Source: Kingella oralis
GTDB taxonomy: Bacteria > Pseudomonadota > Gammaproteobacteria > Burkholderiales > Neisseriaceae
Assembly: GCF_014054985.1 (NCBI RefSeq)
Contig: NZ_CP059569.1
Location: 2,046,001-2,110,000, forward strand
Direction: 5' to 3'
DNA length: 64,000 nucleotides
The position numbers and the translations under genes are program-made. The notes beneath the pieces are model-generated. The model ran no database searches. It was not told the DNA's origin and saw only the letters and a program-made list of their open reading frames with translations. Each line of letters begins with the position of its first letter. The first letter of the stretch is position 1. Below, piece after piece: positions 52,180 through 60,075 of the stretch.

Positions 52180-52707
52180 ATGTTCCCAAAAATCTTGCTC
52201 CCTTTCGCCCTAATCGCCGCCTCCATCGCCTCCGCCTGCACCATCACGCCCAACAGCATCGCAGACATCCAACTTGGGCAAACGCTGGCGCAAGTGCAAC
52301 GCGCCCTGCCGCAAGCTCAAATCCGCAGCGAAGCCGATGCCGAAACGGGCGAAATCACCCTGATTACCCTGCCGCAAGAAATTGAAGTGTTCGCCCTGCT
52401 CAACGACAGCACGCAGCAAATCACATGGCTGGAAACCCCATCGCCCGCCTGCCGCACCGCCCACGGCATCCGCCCCCGCATGGCATTGCGCGATGCCGAA
52501 AAAACGCTGGGCAAAGTGCGCGATATTGAATTAAGCGAAGTGGAAATGCGCTCCGTTGCCCGCTTCACCCAACAGCCCAAATGGCTCAATATTCGCGTGC
52601 GCGGTGGCGATTTTGGCAACATGCCCTCTGCCCATTTCAGGCTGCCTCTACACAGCAAAAAGTTTCGCCGCGATGCCCGCATAGAAAGTTTATTTATCAC
52701 CCAATAG
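52180..52707 (+). CDS. Exported protein of unknown function
   Basis: 175 residues from MFPKILLPFALIAASIASA, a signal peptide. The mature part begins CTITPNSIADIQLGQTLAQV, so the first residue may be a lipidated cysteine (IASAC). Then ITLPQEIEVFALLND and ITWLETPSP strands and a paired cysteine. The SIADIQLGQT stretch is like the start of small periplasmic proteins with a PepSY-like or BamE-like helix. The end is altered by a DUS (HFRLPL). Confidence 0.65.
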   Translation: MFPKILLPFALIAASIASACTITPNSIADIQLGQTLAQVQRALPQAQIRSEADAETGEITLITLPQEIEVFALLNDSTQQITWLETPSPACRTAHGIRPRMALRDAEKTLGKVRDIELSEVEMRSVARFTQQPKWLNIRVRGGDFGNMPSAHFRLPLHSKKFRRDARIESLFITQ

Positions 52708-52810
52708 GCAGCCTGAAACAGCGTTTGGCGAAGCTACAACAAACGAAGCCCAAACAGCCTTGAACACCCGTTTTCAGGCTGCCTCTAACCCCCACCACAA
52801 AGGAATCCCC

Positions 52811-53290
52811 ATGACCCTACGCATCGGACAAGGCTACGACGTTCACGCCCTCGTGCCCAACCGCCCGCTGATTCTCGGCGGCGTACACATCCCCCACCCC
52901 AAAGGCCTGCAAGGACACTCCGATGCCGATGCCCTGCTGCACGCCATCACCGATGCCCTGCTGGGCGCAGCCGCACTCAACGACATCGGCGCGCACTTCC
53001 CCGACACCGCCGCCGAACACAAAAACGCCGACAGCCGCCACCTGCTGCGCCAAGCCTACGCCCTCGTGCAGCAAGCAGGCTGGCGTGTGGTGAATGTGGA
53101 CAGCACGCTGATTGCCCAGCAGCCCAAGCTGCGCCCCCACATCGCCGCCATGCGCGCCAACATCGCCGCCGATTTAAGGCTGCCTGAAAACTGCGTCAAC
53201 ATCAAAGGCAAAACCAACGAAAAACTCGGCTATCTCGGGCGCGAAGAAGCCATTGAAGCGCAAGCCATCGTGTTGCTTGCCGCGCAATAG
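52811..53290 (+). CDS. ispF: 2-C-methyl-D-erythritol 2,4-cyclodiphosphate synthase
   Basis: 159 residues from MTLRIGQGYDVHAL. It makes MEcPP in the non-mevalonate isoprenoid pathway. GYDVHAL and the zinc ligands in GHSDADALLHAITDALLGA, plus KTNEKLGYLGR near the C-terminus, are intact. ispD is not adjacent. AAGGAATCCCC before the ATG. A DUS follows the gene. Confidence 0.96.
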   Translation: MTLRIGQGYDVHALVPNRPLILGGVHIPHPKGLQGHSDADALLHAITDALLGAAALNDIGAHFPDTAAEHKNADSRHLLRQAYALVQQAGWRVVNVDSTLIAQQPKLRPHIAAMRANIAADLRLPENCVNIKGKTNEKLGYLGREEAIEAQAIVLLAAQ

Positions 53291-53527
53291 TTTTCAGGCT
53301 GCCTGACTCCGCTTGTTTGCCACAACAACCCCCGCTACGCCCACATCCCGCTGCAGCCCATAAAGCGGCACACGCAAAGGCAGCCTGAAACAGCGTCCGA
53401 AGCAAAAACAAATACCCCCGCTTTCAGGCTGCCTCCGACAAACAAACCCCGCCGCCAACCTTGATTTTCGCCCCACGCCCCCCATATAGCCCCGCATCCG
53501 ATTTAACCAACCCAAAGACACACAACC

Positions 53528-54676
53528 ATGAGCAAAGATTTTTACGAAACCCTAGGCATAGCCCACAGCGCAAGCGAAGACGAAATCAAAAAAGCCTACC
53601 GCAAACTGGCAATGAAATACCACCCGGACCGCAATCCGAACAACAAAGAAGCCGAAGAAAAATTCAAAGAAATCCAAAAAGCCTACGACACCCTATCCGA
53701 CCCGCAAAAGAAAGCTGCCTACGACCAATACGGACACGCCGCCTTTGAACAAGGCGGTTTTGGCGGCGCGGGCGATTTTGGCGGATTTGGTGGTTTCGGC
53801 GGATTTGGCGGCGCGCAAGGTTTTGATTTTGGCGACATATTCAGCCAAATGTTTGGCGGCGCAGGCGGCGCGCGCCAGCCCAATTATCAAGGCGAAGACA
53901 TCAGCTATCGCGTAGAAATCACGCTAGAAGAAGCCGCCACAGGCGTAAAACGCCAAATCACCATCCCCACCTACGAAGAATGCGACGTGTGCCACGGCTC
54001 AGGCGCAAAAGCAGGCACCAAAGCCACCACCTGCTCCACTTGCCACGGCTCAGGCACGGTACACGTTCGCCAAGCCATCTTTCAAATCCAACAAACCTGC
54101 CCCACCTGCGGCGGCACAGGCAAAGAAATCAAAGAGCCCTGCCTCAAATGCCACGGCGCAGGGCGTGTGAAAGCCAGCAAAACCGTAGAAGTCAATATCC
54201 CCGCAGGCATTGACGACGGGCAACGCATCCGCCTCACAGGCGAGGGCGAACCAGGCACGCACGGCGCACCCAACGGCGATTTGTATATTCACGTTTCCGT
54301 TGCCCCGCACAAAATCTTCCAACGCGACCCCGAAATCCCCACCGATTTGCATTGCGAGCTGCCCATCAGCTTCGCCACCGCCGCGCTGGGCGGCGAAGTG
54401 GAAGTGCCCACGCTGGGCGGAAAAGTAAAACTCAACATCCCCGCCGGCACGCAAAACGGCAAGAAAATGCGCGTGAAAGGCAAAGGCGTGAAATCGGTGC
54501 GCAGCAGCTTGGTGGGCGATTTGTATTGCCACATTGTGGTGGAAACGCCGATTAACCTGACCGAGCGGCAAAAAGAATTGCTGGCGGAGTTTGAAACCAT
54601 TTCCACAGGTTTGGACCGCAGCCAAACGCCACGGCAGAAAAGTTTTTGGGAACGGCTGAAAGAAGCCTTTGATTGA
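53528..54676 (+). CDS. dnaJ: Chaperone DnaJ
   Basis: 382 residues. J domain with HPD (YHPDRNP) near residue 34, a Gly/Phe-rich region at about 75-115, four zinc-binding CxxCxGxG repeats (CDVCHGSG, CSTCHGSG, CPTCGGTG, CLKCHGAG) and the C-terminal peptide-binding domains. It delivers clients to DnaK and stimulates its ATPase. dnaK and grpE are not in the window. Confidence 0.97.
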   Translation: MSKDFYETLGIAHSASEDEIKKAYRKLAMKYHPDRNPNNKEAEEKFKEIQKAYDTLSDPQKKAAYDQYGHAAFEQGGFGGAGDFGGFGGFGGFGGAQGFDFGDIFSQMFGGAGGARQPNYQGEDISYRVEITLEEAATGVKRQITIPTYEECDVCHGSGAKAGTKATTCSTCHGSGTVHVRQAIFQIQQTCPTCGGTGKEIKEPCLKCHGAGRVKASKTVEVNIPAGIDDGQRIRLTGEGEPGTHGAPNGDLYIHVSVAPHKIFQRDPEIPTDLHCELPISFATAALGGEVEVPTLGGKVKLNIPAGTQNGKKMRVKGKGVKSVRSSLVGDLYCHIVVETPINLTERQKELLAEFETISTGLDRSQTPRQKSFWERLKEAFD

Positions 54677-54684
54677 AGTTGATA

Positions 54685-54714
54685 AAACCGCTTGCAGGCA
54701 GCGCAAGCGGTTTT
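54685..54714 (+). terminator. Terminator of dnaJ
   Basis: AAACCGCTTG pairs with CAAGCGGTTT and is followed by TTTTG, ten bases after the stop. Confidence 0.85.
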
Positions 54715-54774
54715 TTTGTGGGTGTGATGGTTGCGCATGGTTGAGGCAGCCTGAAAATGCTGCGGGGGCGAAGT

Positions 54775-54856
54775 TAAAATGGAACGTCGGTGGCTCACCG
54801 ACATTTTGGCAAACCCATCATGTTTGGCTTAATCAGCTCACCGCCGTTCCATTTTA
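54775..54856. repeat. MITE-like inverted-repeat element (82 bp)
   Basis: TAAAATGGAACG and CGTTCCATTTTA are perfect 12-base terminal inverted repeats; inside is a stem GTCGGTGGCTCACCGAC. A degenerate copy is at 9001-9098. Confidence 0.65.
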
Positions 54857-55309
54857 GATTTCAACCTTGCGCGTTGCGCTGCGGTATAACCATTTATACC
54901 CAAATCAAAGATTTGGACAAATGGATAAAGCTGCCTCAACCCTTCGTGCAGCCTGAAACAGAACATGGCGTATCGCCGCCATACCCACTCTTTCCGTTGC
55001 CGTAGCGCAAGCGTTTCAGGCTGCCTTTGGGCATGGCAAAGGCAGCCTGAAAATAAGAAACGCCGTCATTCCCGCGCAGGCGGGAATCTTGTTTGATATT
55101 CAGAAATGATTGGAAAAACAAGCTGCTGTTGTAGGTCGGGCATTGATGCTCGACAAATGCCAAGCTATTTATCTTCATACGCCACAACGAAAAATGTCGG
55201 GCATCAATGCCCGACCTACGGTTTCGCAGAGATTTCAGGCTGCCCATCCCGCCTAACCCTGTAAACAAAAAAGTCAGGCAAAACACCCGACTTCCTATTT
55301 ATCCCGCCA
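54857..55309. other. Gene-free region with DUS, dRS3 and a long inverted repeat
   Basis: DUS copies near 54950, 55014, 55041 and 55231, and a dRS3 unit (ATTCCC-N8-GGGAAT) at 55068-55087 followed by text like that at 8165. No coding sequence. Confidence 0.7.
55131..55219. repeat. 25-base inverted repeat (GTAGGTCGGGCAT type)
   Basis: Arms 55131-55155 and 55195-55219 (GTAGGTCGGGCATTGATGC and complement, one mismatch in 25) enclose about 40 bases. Intergenic; resembles GTCGGGCAT-type repeats seen in Neisseria. Confidence 0.75.
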
Positions 55310-55990
55310 TTAGGCAGCCTGAAACTGCTGCCCACTCGCTGCCAATTTTTTCAGCACATAATTCAACGCCACGCCGTAAGCGGGCACAAACAGCAGCGTG
55401 CAAATGGTGAGCTTGAACAGATAATCCACAAAGGCGATATGCTGCCAATTTGCCGCCATAAAGGCATCGTCGCTGCCTGCGAACGCGATGGCGAAAAACA
55501 GCAGCGTGTCCAGCGCGTTGCCCACAAACGTGGAGGCGGTGGGCGCAATCCACCACGCTTTGAGCCGGCGCAGTTTGTTGAACACGAAAATGTCCATCAG
55601 TTGCCCAAACGCATAAGCGGAAAAACTGGCAAGCGCGATGCGGAACACAATCGGCACAAAGGTTTGCAGCGAGGCAATGCCCGTCCACGCGCCTTGTTGG
55701 AACAGCACGGAAAGGGCGTAGGACAACAGCAGCGCGGGAAACATCACGAAAAAGATGATTTTGCGGGCGAGTGTTTGCCCAAAAATGCGCACGGTTAAAT
55801 CGGTGGCGAGAAAGATGAAGGGGAAGGTGAGCGCGCCCCATGTGGAATGGACTTCAAAGCCGTTGGGCAGCGTGATGGTGAAGGGGAATTGCACCAGATA
55901 GTTGCTGGATGCGATGACGGCGATGTGGAACAACGCCAGCCAAAAGAGCGCTTGCGATTTTTGCTTGTCGGAAAAAAGATAGTTTTGCAT
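55310..55990 (-). CDS. yhhQ: Queuosine precursor transporter (YhhQ)
   Basis: 226 residues from MQNYLFSDKQKSQALFW. Six hydrophobic helices with the Vut_1/YhhQ pattern: IASSNYLVQFPF, TWGALTFPFIFLATDLTVRIFG, and STFVGNALDTLLFFAIAF. YhhQ imports preQ0 and preQ1 for tRNA queuosine. The call is supported by the nearby queF and by a preQ1-like riboswitch about 180 bases upstream. Confidence 0.92.
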   Translation of the reverse strand: MQNYLFSDKQKSQALFWLALFHIAVIASSNYLVQFPFTITLPNGFEVHSTWGALTFPFIFLATDLTVRIFGQTLARKIIFFVMFPALLLSYALSVLFQQGAWTGIASLQTFVPIVFRIALASFSAYAFGQLMDIFVFNKLRRLKAWWIAPTASTFVGNALDTLLFFAIAFAGSDDAFMAANWQHIAFVDYLFKLTICTLLFVPAYGVALNYVLKKLAASGQQFQAA

Positions 55991-56028
55991 AGGGTTTCCT
56001 AGTTTTGGTTTTGATTGGTCGCACATCT

Positions 56029-56107
56029 TGGCTTTTACTACGGTGCTGGCGCACCTTGCTGTACTGCTTGTACCGGCTGTGGCTCGCCGCCTTGTATTAA
56101 AAGCCCA
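56029..56107. mobile_element. Degenerate Correia-like element in the yhhQ leader
   Basis: The interior text CTTGCTGTACTGCTTGTACC and GGCTCGCCGCCTTGTATTA matches the core of the 9099-9204 element. Ends with GGCTTTTA-like inverted termini. It lies between the riboswitch and the yhhQ start. Confidence 0.55.
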
Positions 56108-56109
56108 TC

Positions 56110-56213
56110 TGCACGACCCTTTCAACGCGGGAGGGTTACGAACCGCGCGGGGTTGAAAAGGGCAGCCGTTTTAGTTTTACCCTGCGGCTGCCTGCGAAAG
56201 GGGCGGATTATAA
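56110..56213 (-). promoter_or_regulatory. preQ1-I type riboswitch of yhhQ
   Basis: On the minus strand a TATAAT (56208-56213) is followed at once by CCCCTTTCGCAGGCAGCC and CGCAGGGTAAAACTAAAA. CCCU pairs with AGGG (P1), UUCGCAG matches the loop of the Tte type-2 preQ1-I aptamer, and the A-rich tail is the pseudoknot strand. GGCAGCCG and CGGCTGCC (8 bases, overlapping the aptamer) form an alternative hairpin followed by CTTTTC, a plausible terminator. Aptamer at about 56167-56203. Confidence 0.7.
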
Positions 56214-56266
56214 GGAAATTTTGCCCCGCCGTGTGGATTATCCGCGCGCCTGAGGCAGCCTGAAAA

Positions 56267-56538
56267 TCAATCTTGCCAACGGCAATCCAATTCTGCCGTG
56301 CCGTTGAAGACGACCGATAAAGTTGAACTGGGCGCGGCAGTTACCCGAACACCTTGCTGACGGGCTAACGGCTCGGCAGTTTCATACAGCGCAACCAAAT
56401 TGTTGTTGATTTGCACGGAATAAAGCGCGGCGAGCGCGGTGGTGCTGCGGGTGATGGCGAGGGTGGTCATATTGGCATGGATTGGGCAGCGGCGTGGCAG
56501 GCTGCCAGTCCTGCGAGTAAAAACAGGCGGTTTTTCAT
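56267..56538 (-). pseudogene. Frameshifted small lipoprotein gene
   Basis: A lipoprotein signal (MKNRLFLLAGLAAC, from 56538) is in one frame and stops at a TGA near 56467. The rest (MTTLAITRSTTALAALYSV to ELDCRWQD, stop at 56267) is in another frame and starts by overlapping that TGA. The total length is 272 bases, not a multiple of three, so one base appears lost or gained between about 56465 and 56490. A DUS directly precedes the ATG. Confidence 0.55.
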
Positions 56539-56556
56539 TTTCAGGCTGCCTCAGTC

Positions 56557-57030
56557 TTACTGCCTGTCGTGCCCGAACAGCCGCTCGCGCGCTATCTGCT
56601 CAAACGCTGTGCCCAGCCGCCCGTAGTTGGCAAAGGGATGGATGGCGATGCCGCCGCGCGGGGTGAAGATACCATGCACTTCGATGTATTTGGGATTCAT
56701 CAGCGCGATTAAGTCTTTCATAATCACGTTCACGCAGTCTTCGTGAAAATCGCCGTGGTTACGGAAGCTGAACAGATAGAGTTTGAGCGATTTGCTTTCC
56801 ACCATTTTCACATCGGGGATGTAGCGGATAACGATAGTGGCGAAATCGGGCTGGCCGGTAATCGGACACAGGCTGGTGAATTCGGGGCAGACGAATTTGA
56901 CGAAATAATCGTTATCGGGATGCTTGTTGTCGAAGGCTTCGAGCACTTCGGGCGCGTAATCGGCGCGGTACTCGGTTTTCTGACCGCCCAGCAGCGTGAT
57001 GCCGCCAAGCTCTTGGGATGAGCGAGACAT
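56557..57030 (-). CDS. queF: NADPH-dependent 7-cyano-7-deazaguanine reductase
   Basis: 157 residues, the short unimodular form. It reduces preQ0 to preQ1. Cys55 in SLCPITGQPDF forms the thioimide and Asp62 is the acid; VESKSLKLYLFSFR (77-90) is the family signature. It is separated from yhhQ by a broken lipoprotein gene. Together they serve queuosine synthesis. Confidence 0.97.
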   Translation of the reverse strand: MSRSSQELGGITLLGGQKTEYRADYAPEVLEAFDNKHPDNDYFVKFVCPEFTSLCPITGQPDFATIVIRYIPDVKMVESKSLKLYLFSFRNHGDFHEDCVNVIMKDLIALMNPKYIEVHGIFTPRGGIAIHPFANYGRLGTAFEQIARERLFGHDRQ

Positions 57031-57051
57031 GGGATTCCTTTCACAAAATGC

Positions 57052-57199
57052 GTTTTCAGGCTGCCCAATGGGTTAAGGCAGCCTGAAAACCGAGCGCGGC
57101 ATTGTAGCAAATATTCGGGCAAAGCCGCAGCAAGTCCTTTATAATACGCCCCATTTTCCAACCCTTTCAGGCAGCCTGAAACCCCTTTTCAGGCTGCCT
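57052..57199. repeat. DUS pairs between queF and obg
   Basis: Inverted pairs at about 57052-57092 and 57168-57199 flank a TATAATACGCCCC (near 57138) that is probably the obg -10. Confidence 0.65.
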
Positions 57200-57233
57200 A
57201 AACTATCCTGAATCCAACACGAGAATCCAATCC

Positions 57234-58382
57234 ATGAAATTTATAGACGAAGCCAAAATAGAAGTCTTTGGCGGACGCGGGGGCAACGGCGCAGCCAGTT
57301 TCCGCCGTGAGAAATTCGTGCCGCGCGGCGGACCGGACGGCGGCGACGGCGGGCGCGGCGGCAGCGTGTTTGCCGTTGCCGACGAAAACGTGAACACGCT
57401 GGTGGAATACCGCTTCGTGAAGCGCTACCAAGCCAAAAACGGCGAAAAAGGACACGGCAGCGACCGCTACGGCGCAGGCGCGGACGACATTGAACTGCAT
57501 ATGCCCGTGGGCACGCTGATTCGCGATGCCGACACCGATGAAATCGTTGCCGACCTTACCCACCACGGGCAACGCGTGTGCGTGGCAAAAGGCGGCAAAG
57601 GCGGCTTGGGCAACATCCATTTCAAATCATCGGTGAACCGCGCGCCCAAGCAGTTCACCACGGGCGAGGAAGGCGAAGCACGCACTTTGCTGCTGGAATT
57701 GAAAGTGCTGGCGGATGTGGGGCTGCTGGGCATGCCCAATGCGGGCAAATCCACGCTGATTCGCGCCGTGTCTGCCGCCCGCCCGAAAGTGGCGGATTAT
57801 CCGTTTACCACGCTGCATCCCAATTTGGGCGTGGTGCGCATCGATGAAAACAACAGCTTTGTGATGGCAGACATCCCAGGGCTGATTGAAGGCGCAGCAG
57901 AGGGTGCGGGCTTGGGGCATCGTTTTTTGAAACATCTATCGCGCACAGGCTTGCTGCTGCATGTGATTGATTTAGCCCCGTTTGACGAGACCACCGACAC
58001 CGCCGCCGAAGCCTTGGCGATTGTGAACGAGTTGCGAAAATACGACGAAGAGTTATACGACAAACCGCGCTGGCTGGTGCTCAACAAGCTGGATATGTTG
58101 GACGAAGAGACCGCGCAGCAACGCATTGCCCACTTGCTCGCCGCCATCGGCTGGGACTACCCCACCCCCGATGACCGCTTTGAATTTGACATGACCACGC
58201 CCAGATTGTTTAAAATTAGTGCCTTAACGCACGAGGGCACGCAGGAATTGGTGCAGCAGATTAACCAATATATCAGCGAGAAAAAACGCCTGATGGCAGA
58301 AGCAGCCGCTGCCCAAGCCCAACAGCAGCCTGAAATGGATTTGCCTGAAACCAATCGTGATGTGTTTCAGGCGGAGGATTGA
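57234..58382 (+). CDS. obg: GTPase Obg (CgtA)
   Basis: 382 residues. The glycine-rich Obg fold (GGRGGNGAASF, GGDGGRGGS, GGKGGLGN) covers residues 1-158; then the G domain with G1 GMPNAGKST and G4 NKLDM. Obg is an essential ribosome-assembly and stress GTPase. The C-terminus is a Gln/Ala-rich helical tail. rplU-rpmA, often nearby, are not here. Confidence 0.97.
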   Translation: MKFIDEAKIEVFGGRGGNGAASFRREKFVPRGGPDGGDGGRGGSVFAVADENVNTLVEYRFVKRYQAKNGEKGHGSDRYGAGADDIELHMPVGTLIRDADTDEIVADLTHHGQRVCVAKGGKGGLGNIHFKSSVNRAPKQFTTGEEGEARTLLLELKVLADVGLLGMPNAGKSTLIRAVSAARPKVADYPFTTLHPNLGVVRIDENNSFVMADIPGLIEGAAEGAGLGHRFLKHLSRTGLLLHVIDLAPFDETTDTAAEALAIVNELRKYDEELYDKPRWLVLNKLDMLDEETAQQRIAHLLAAIGWDYPTPDDRFEFDMTTPRLFKISALTHEGTQELVQQINQYISEKKRLMAEAAAAQAQQQPEMDLPETNRDVFQAED

Positions 58383-58409
58383 TTAACTAACTTGTAAGAG
58401 AGAGAAATA

Positions 58410-58730
58410 ATGAAAATTGTGAAAACTTTGATTACTATGGCGATTTTGTATGGGGCGTATCATGTGTATAAAACTCATGACTTTACTATTATTCCGCCGA
58501 CTGATTCTGATGTGAAAGAGGCGTTTCGTAAAACTGACCCCGCTACTTTCGCCAATGCTCAAAATGTCGTTTTAACTATTACCAAGCCCTGTCAAAAGGT
58601 ACAAGGTGGTATAACAGACGGTGTATATTCCTGCAATTTTGAAGTCTATATTCGCATGCCCTCTAAAACAACAGAATACCCCGATGTTCGTATTACCAAA
58701 CGCAAAGGCAAATGGGTCGTTAAAAAATAA
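58410..58730 (+). CDS. Small membrane-anchored protein of unknown function
   Basis: 106 residues. An N-terminal hydrophobic helix (LITMAILYGAYHVY) anchors a basic periplasmic part with two cysteines (TKPCQKVQ and YSCNFEVYIRMP) likely paired, and a strand-rich end (DVRITKRKGKWVVKK). Its base composition is more AT-rich than that of its neighbours. 27 bases after obg. Confidence 0.7.
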   Translation: MKIVKTLITMAILYGAYHVYKTHDFTIIPPTDSDVKEAFRKTDPATFANAQNVVLTITKPCQKVQGGITDGVYSCNFEVYIRMPSKTTEYPDVRITKRKGKWVVKK

Positions 58731-58741
58731 CCCCACAACCC

Positions 58742-58783
58742 CTTTTCAGGCTGTCTACCCCTCAAAGGCAGCCTGAAAACCAT
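58742..58783. repeat. DUS pair before nth
   Basis: TTTTCAGGCTGTCTACC and AAAGGCAGCCTGAAAAC; the left copy has one mismatch (GTCT). Confidence 0.65.
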
Positions 58784-58797
58784 CCCCCCGCCCCACC

Positions 58798-59436
58798 ATG
58801 AACAAACACACCCGCCAAGAAATCTTTGAACGCCTACGCGCCGCCAATCCCCATCCCACTACCGAACTCCATTTCAGCAGCCCGTTTGAGCTGCTGATTG
58901 CCGTGTTACTGTCGGCGCAAGCCACCGATAAGGGCGTGAACAAAGCCACCGAAAAACTGTTTGCCGTTGCCAACACGCCGCAAGCGATGCTGGATTTGGG
59001 GCTGGATGGCGTGCGCGAGTATGTGAAAACGATTGGGCTGTATCAAACCAAGTCCAAGCACATCATGCAAACCTGCCGTGCGCTGTTGGAACAGCACGGC
59101 GGCGAAGTGCCGCAAACGCGCGAGGAGCTGGAAGCCTTGGCGGGCGTGGGGCGCAAAACGGCGAACGTGGTGCTCAATACCGCTTTTGGGCAGCCCGTGA
59201 TGGCGGTGGACACGCACATTTTCCGCGTTGCCAATCGCACAGGCTTGGCGCGGGGCAAAACCGTGCGCGAGGTAGAAGACAAGCTGATGAAATATGTGCC
59301 CAAAGAATTTTTGCTGGACGCGCATCATTGGCTGATTTTGCACGGGCGCTACACCTGCAAGGCGATTAAGCCGCAATGCCAGACCTGCATCATCAACGAT
59401 TTGTGCGAGTATGGCGCGAAAGAAACGGCAGCCTGA
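58798..59436 (+). CDS. nth: Endonuclease III
   Basis: 212 residues. DNA glycosylase/AP lyase for oxidised pyrimidines. The helix-hairpin-helix ends LAGVGRKTANVV; Lys120 and Asp138 are the catalytic residues at the same numbers as in E. coli Nth. Four cysteines in C-x6-C-x2-C-x5-C spacing (CKAIKPQC, CIINDLC) hold the 4Fe-4S cluster. C6 run just before the ATG. Confidence 0.97.
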   Translation: MNKHTRQEIFERLRAANPHPTTELHFSSPFELLIAVLLSAQATDKGVNKATEKLFAVANTPQAMLDLGLDGVREYVKTIGLYQTKSKHIMQTCRALLEQHGGEVPQTREELEALAGVGRKTANVVLNTAFGQPVMAVDTHIFRVANRTGLARGKTVREVEDKLMKYVPKEFLLDAHHWLILHGRYTCKAIKPQCQTCIINDLCEYGAKETAA

Positions 59437-59503
59437 AAAAGCACCTTCAGGCTGCCTGTTGCGATACGGGTGATGCGGAAACGAGTTTGCACTTCTTAAA
59501 TGC

Positions 59504-59545
59504 TTTTCAGGCTGCCTTATAGTTTACACAAGGCAGCCTGAAAAC
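59504..59545 (-). terminator. DUS-pair terminator of rpsO
   Basis: TTTTCAGGCTGCCTT and AAGGCAGCCTGAAAA form a stem 12 bases beyond the rpsO stop. Confidence 0.65.
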
Positions 59546-59556
59546 GTTTTACCCTA

Positions 59557-59823
59557 TTATTTACGCAAGCCCAAGCGGGTGATAACGTTGCGGTAGGTGT
59601 CCGCATCGGTGCGGCGCAAGTAAGCCAACAAGCGGCGGCGTGCGCTGACCATTTTCAACAAGCCGCGACGGCTGTGTTTGTCTTTGGGGTTGGCTTTGAA
59701 GTGGGGGGTCAAATCGTTGATGCGGAATGTGAGCAATGCGATTTGCACTTCTGACGAGCCGGTGTCGCCCTCTTTGCGTTGGAAATCTTTAACGATTTGG
59801 GCTTTTTGTTCTACGGTTAGCAT
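59557..59823 (-). CDS. rpsO: 30S ribosomal protein S15
   Basis: 88 residues from MLTVEQKAQIVKDFQRKEGD, one shorter than the common form. TGSSEVQIALLTFRINDLTPHF and HSRRGLLKMVSARRRLLAYLRR bind 16S rRNA. S15 regulates its own mRNA in many bacteria. pnp is not adjacent. A perfect hairpin lies in the leader. Confidence 0.97.
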   Translation of the reverse strand: MLTVEQKAQIVKDFQRKEGDTGSSEVQIALLTFRINDLTPHFKANPKDKHSRRGLLKMVSARRRLLAYLRRTDADTYRNVITRLGLRK

Positions 59824-59903
59824 AGTTGTTTTTCCTAAAAAATAATGCCTTGCGGCGGACAAGTTTGCCGAGTAGCGCAAGCCACCCGTTTGCAAACTCC
59901 GAA

Positions 59904-59927
59904 TTCGTTTCGTGCCAACGAAACGAA
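59904..59927 (-). promoter_or_regulatory. Hairpin in the rpsO leader
   Basis: TTCGTTTCGT and ACGAAACGAA are perfect 10-base arms with a four-base loop, 80 bases before the rpsO start. CATAAT near 59940 may be the -10. Possible autoregulatory structure. Confidence 0.5.
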
Positions 59928-60075
59928 GCGCGGATTATGCCATAATTTTCAGCGCGATGTGAGATATTTTTGCGTGCAAGGCGTTGATATTGCTTGTTTA
60001 CCGCTTTCAGGCTGCCGCACAAAAAATTTCAGGCTGCCTCAAATCGCAACAGGCAGCCTGAAAACGCTTAACGCA

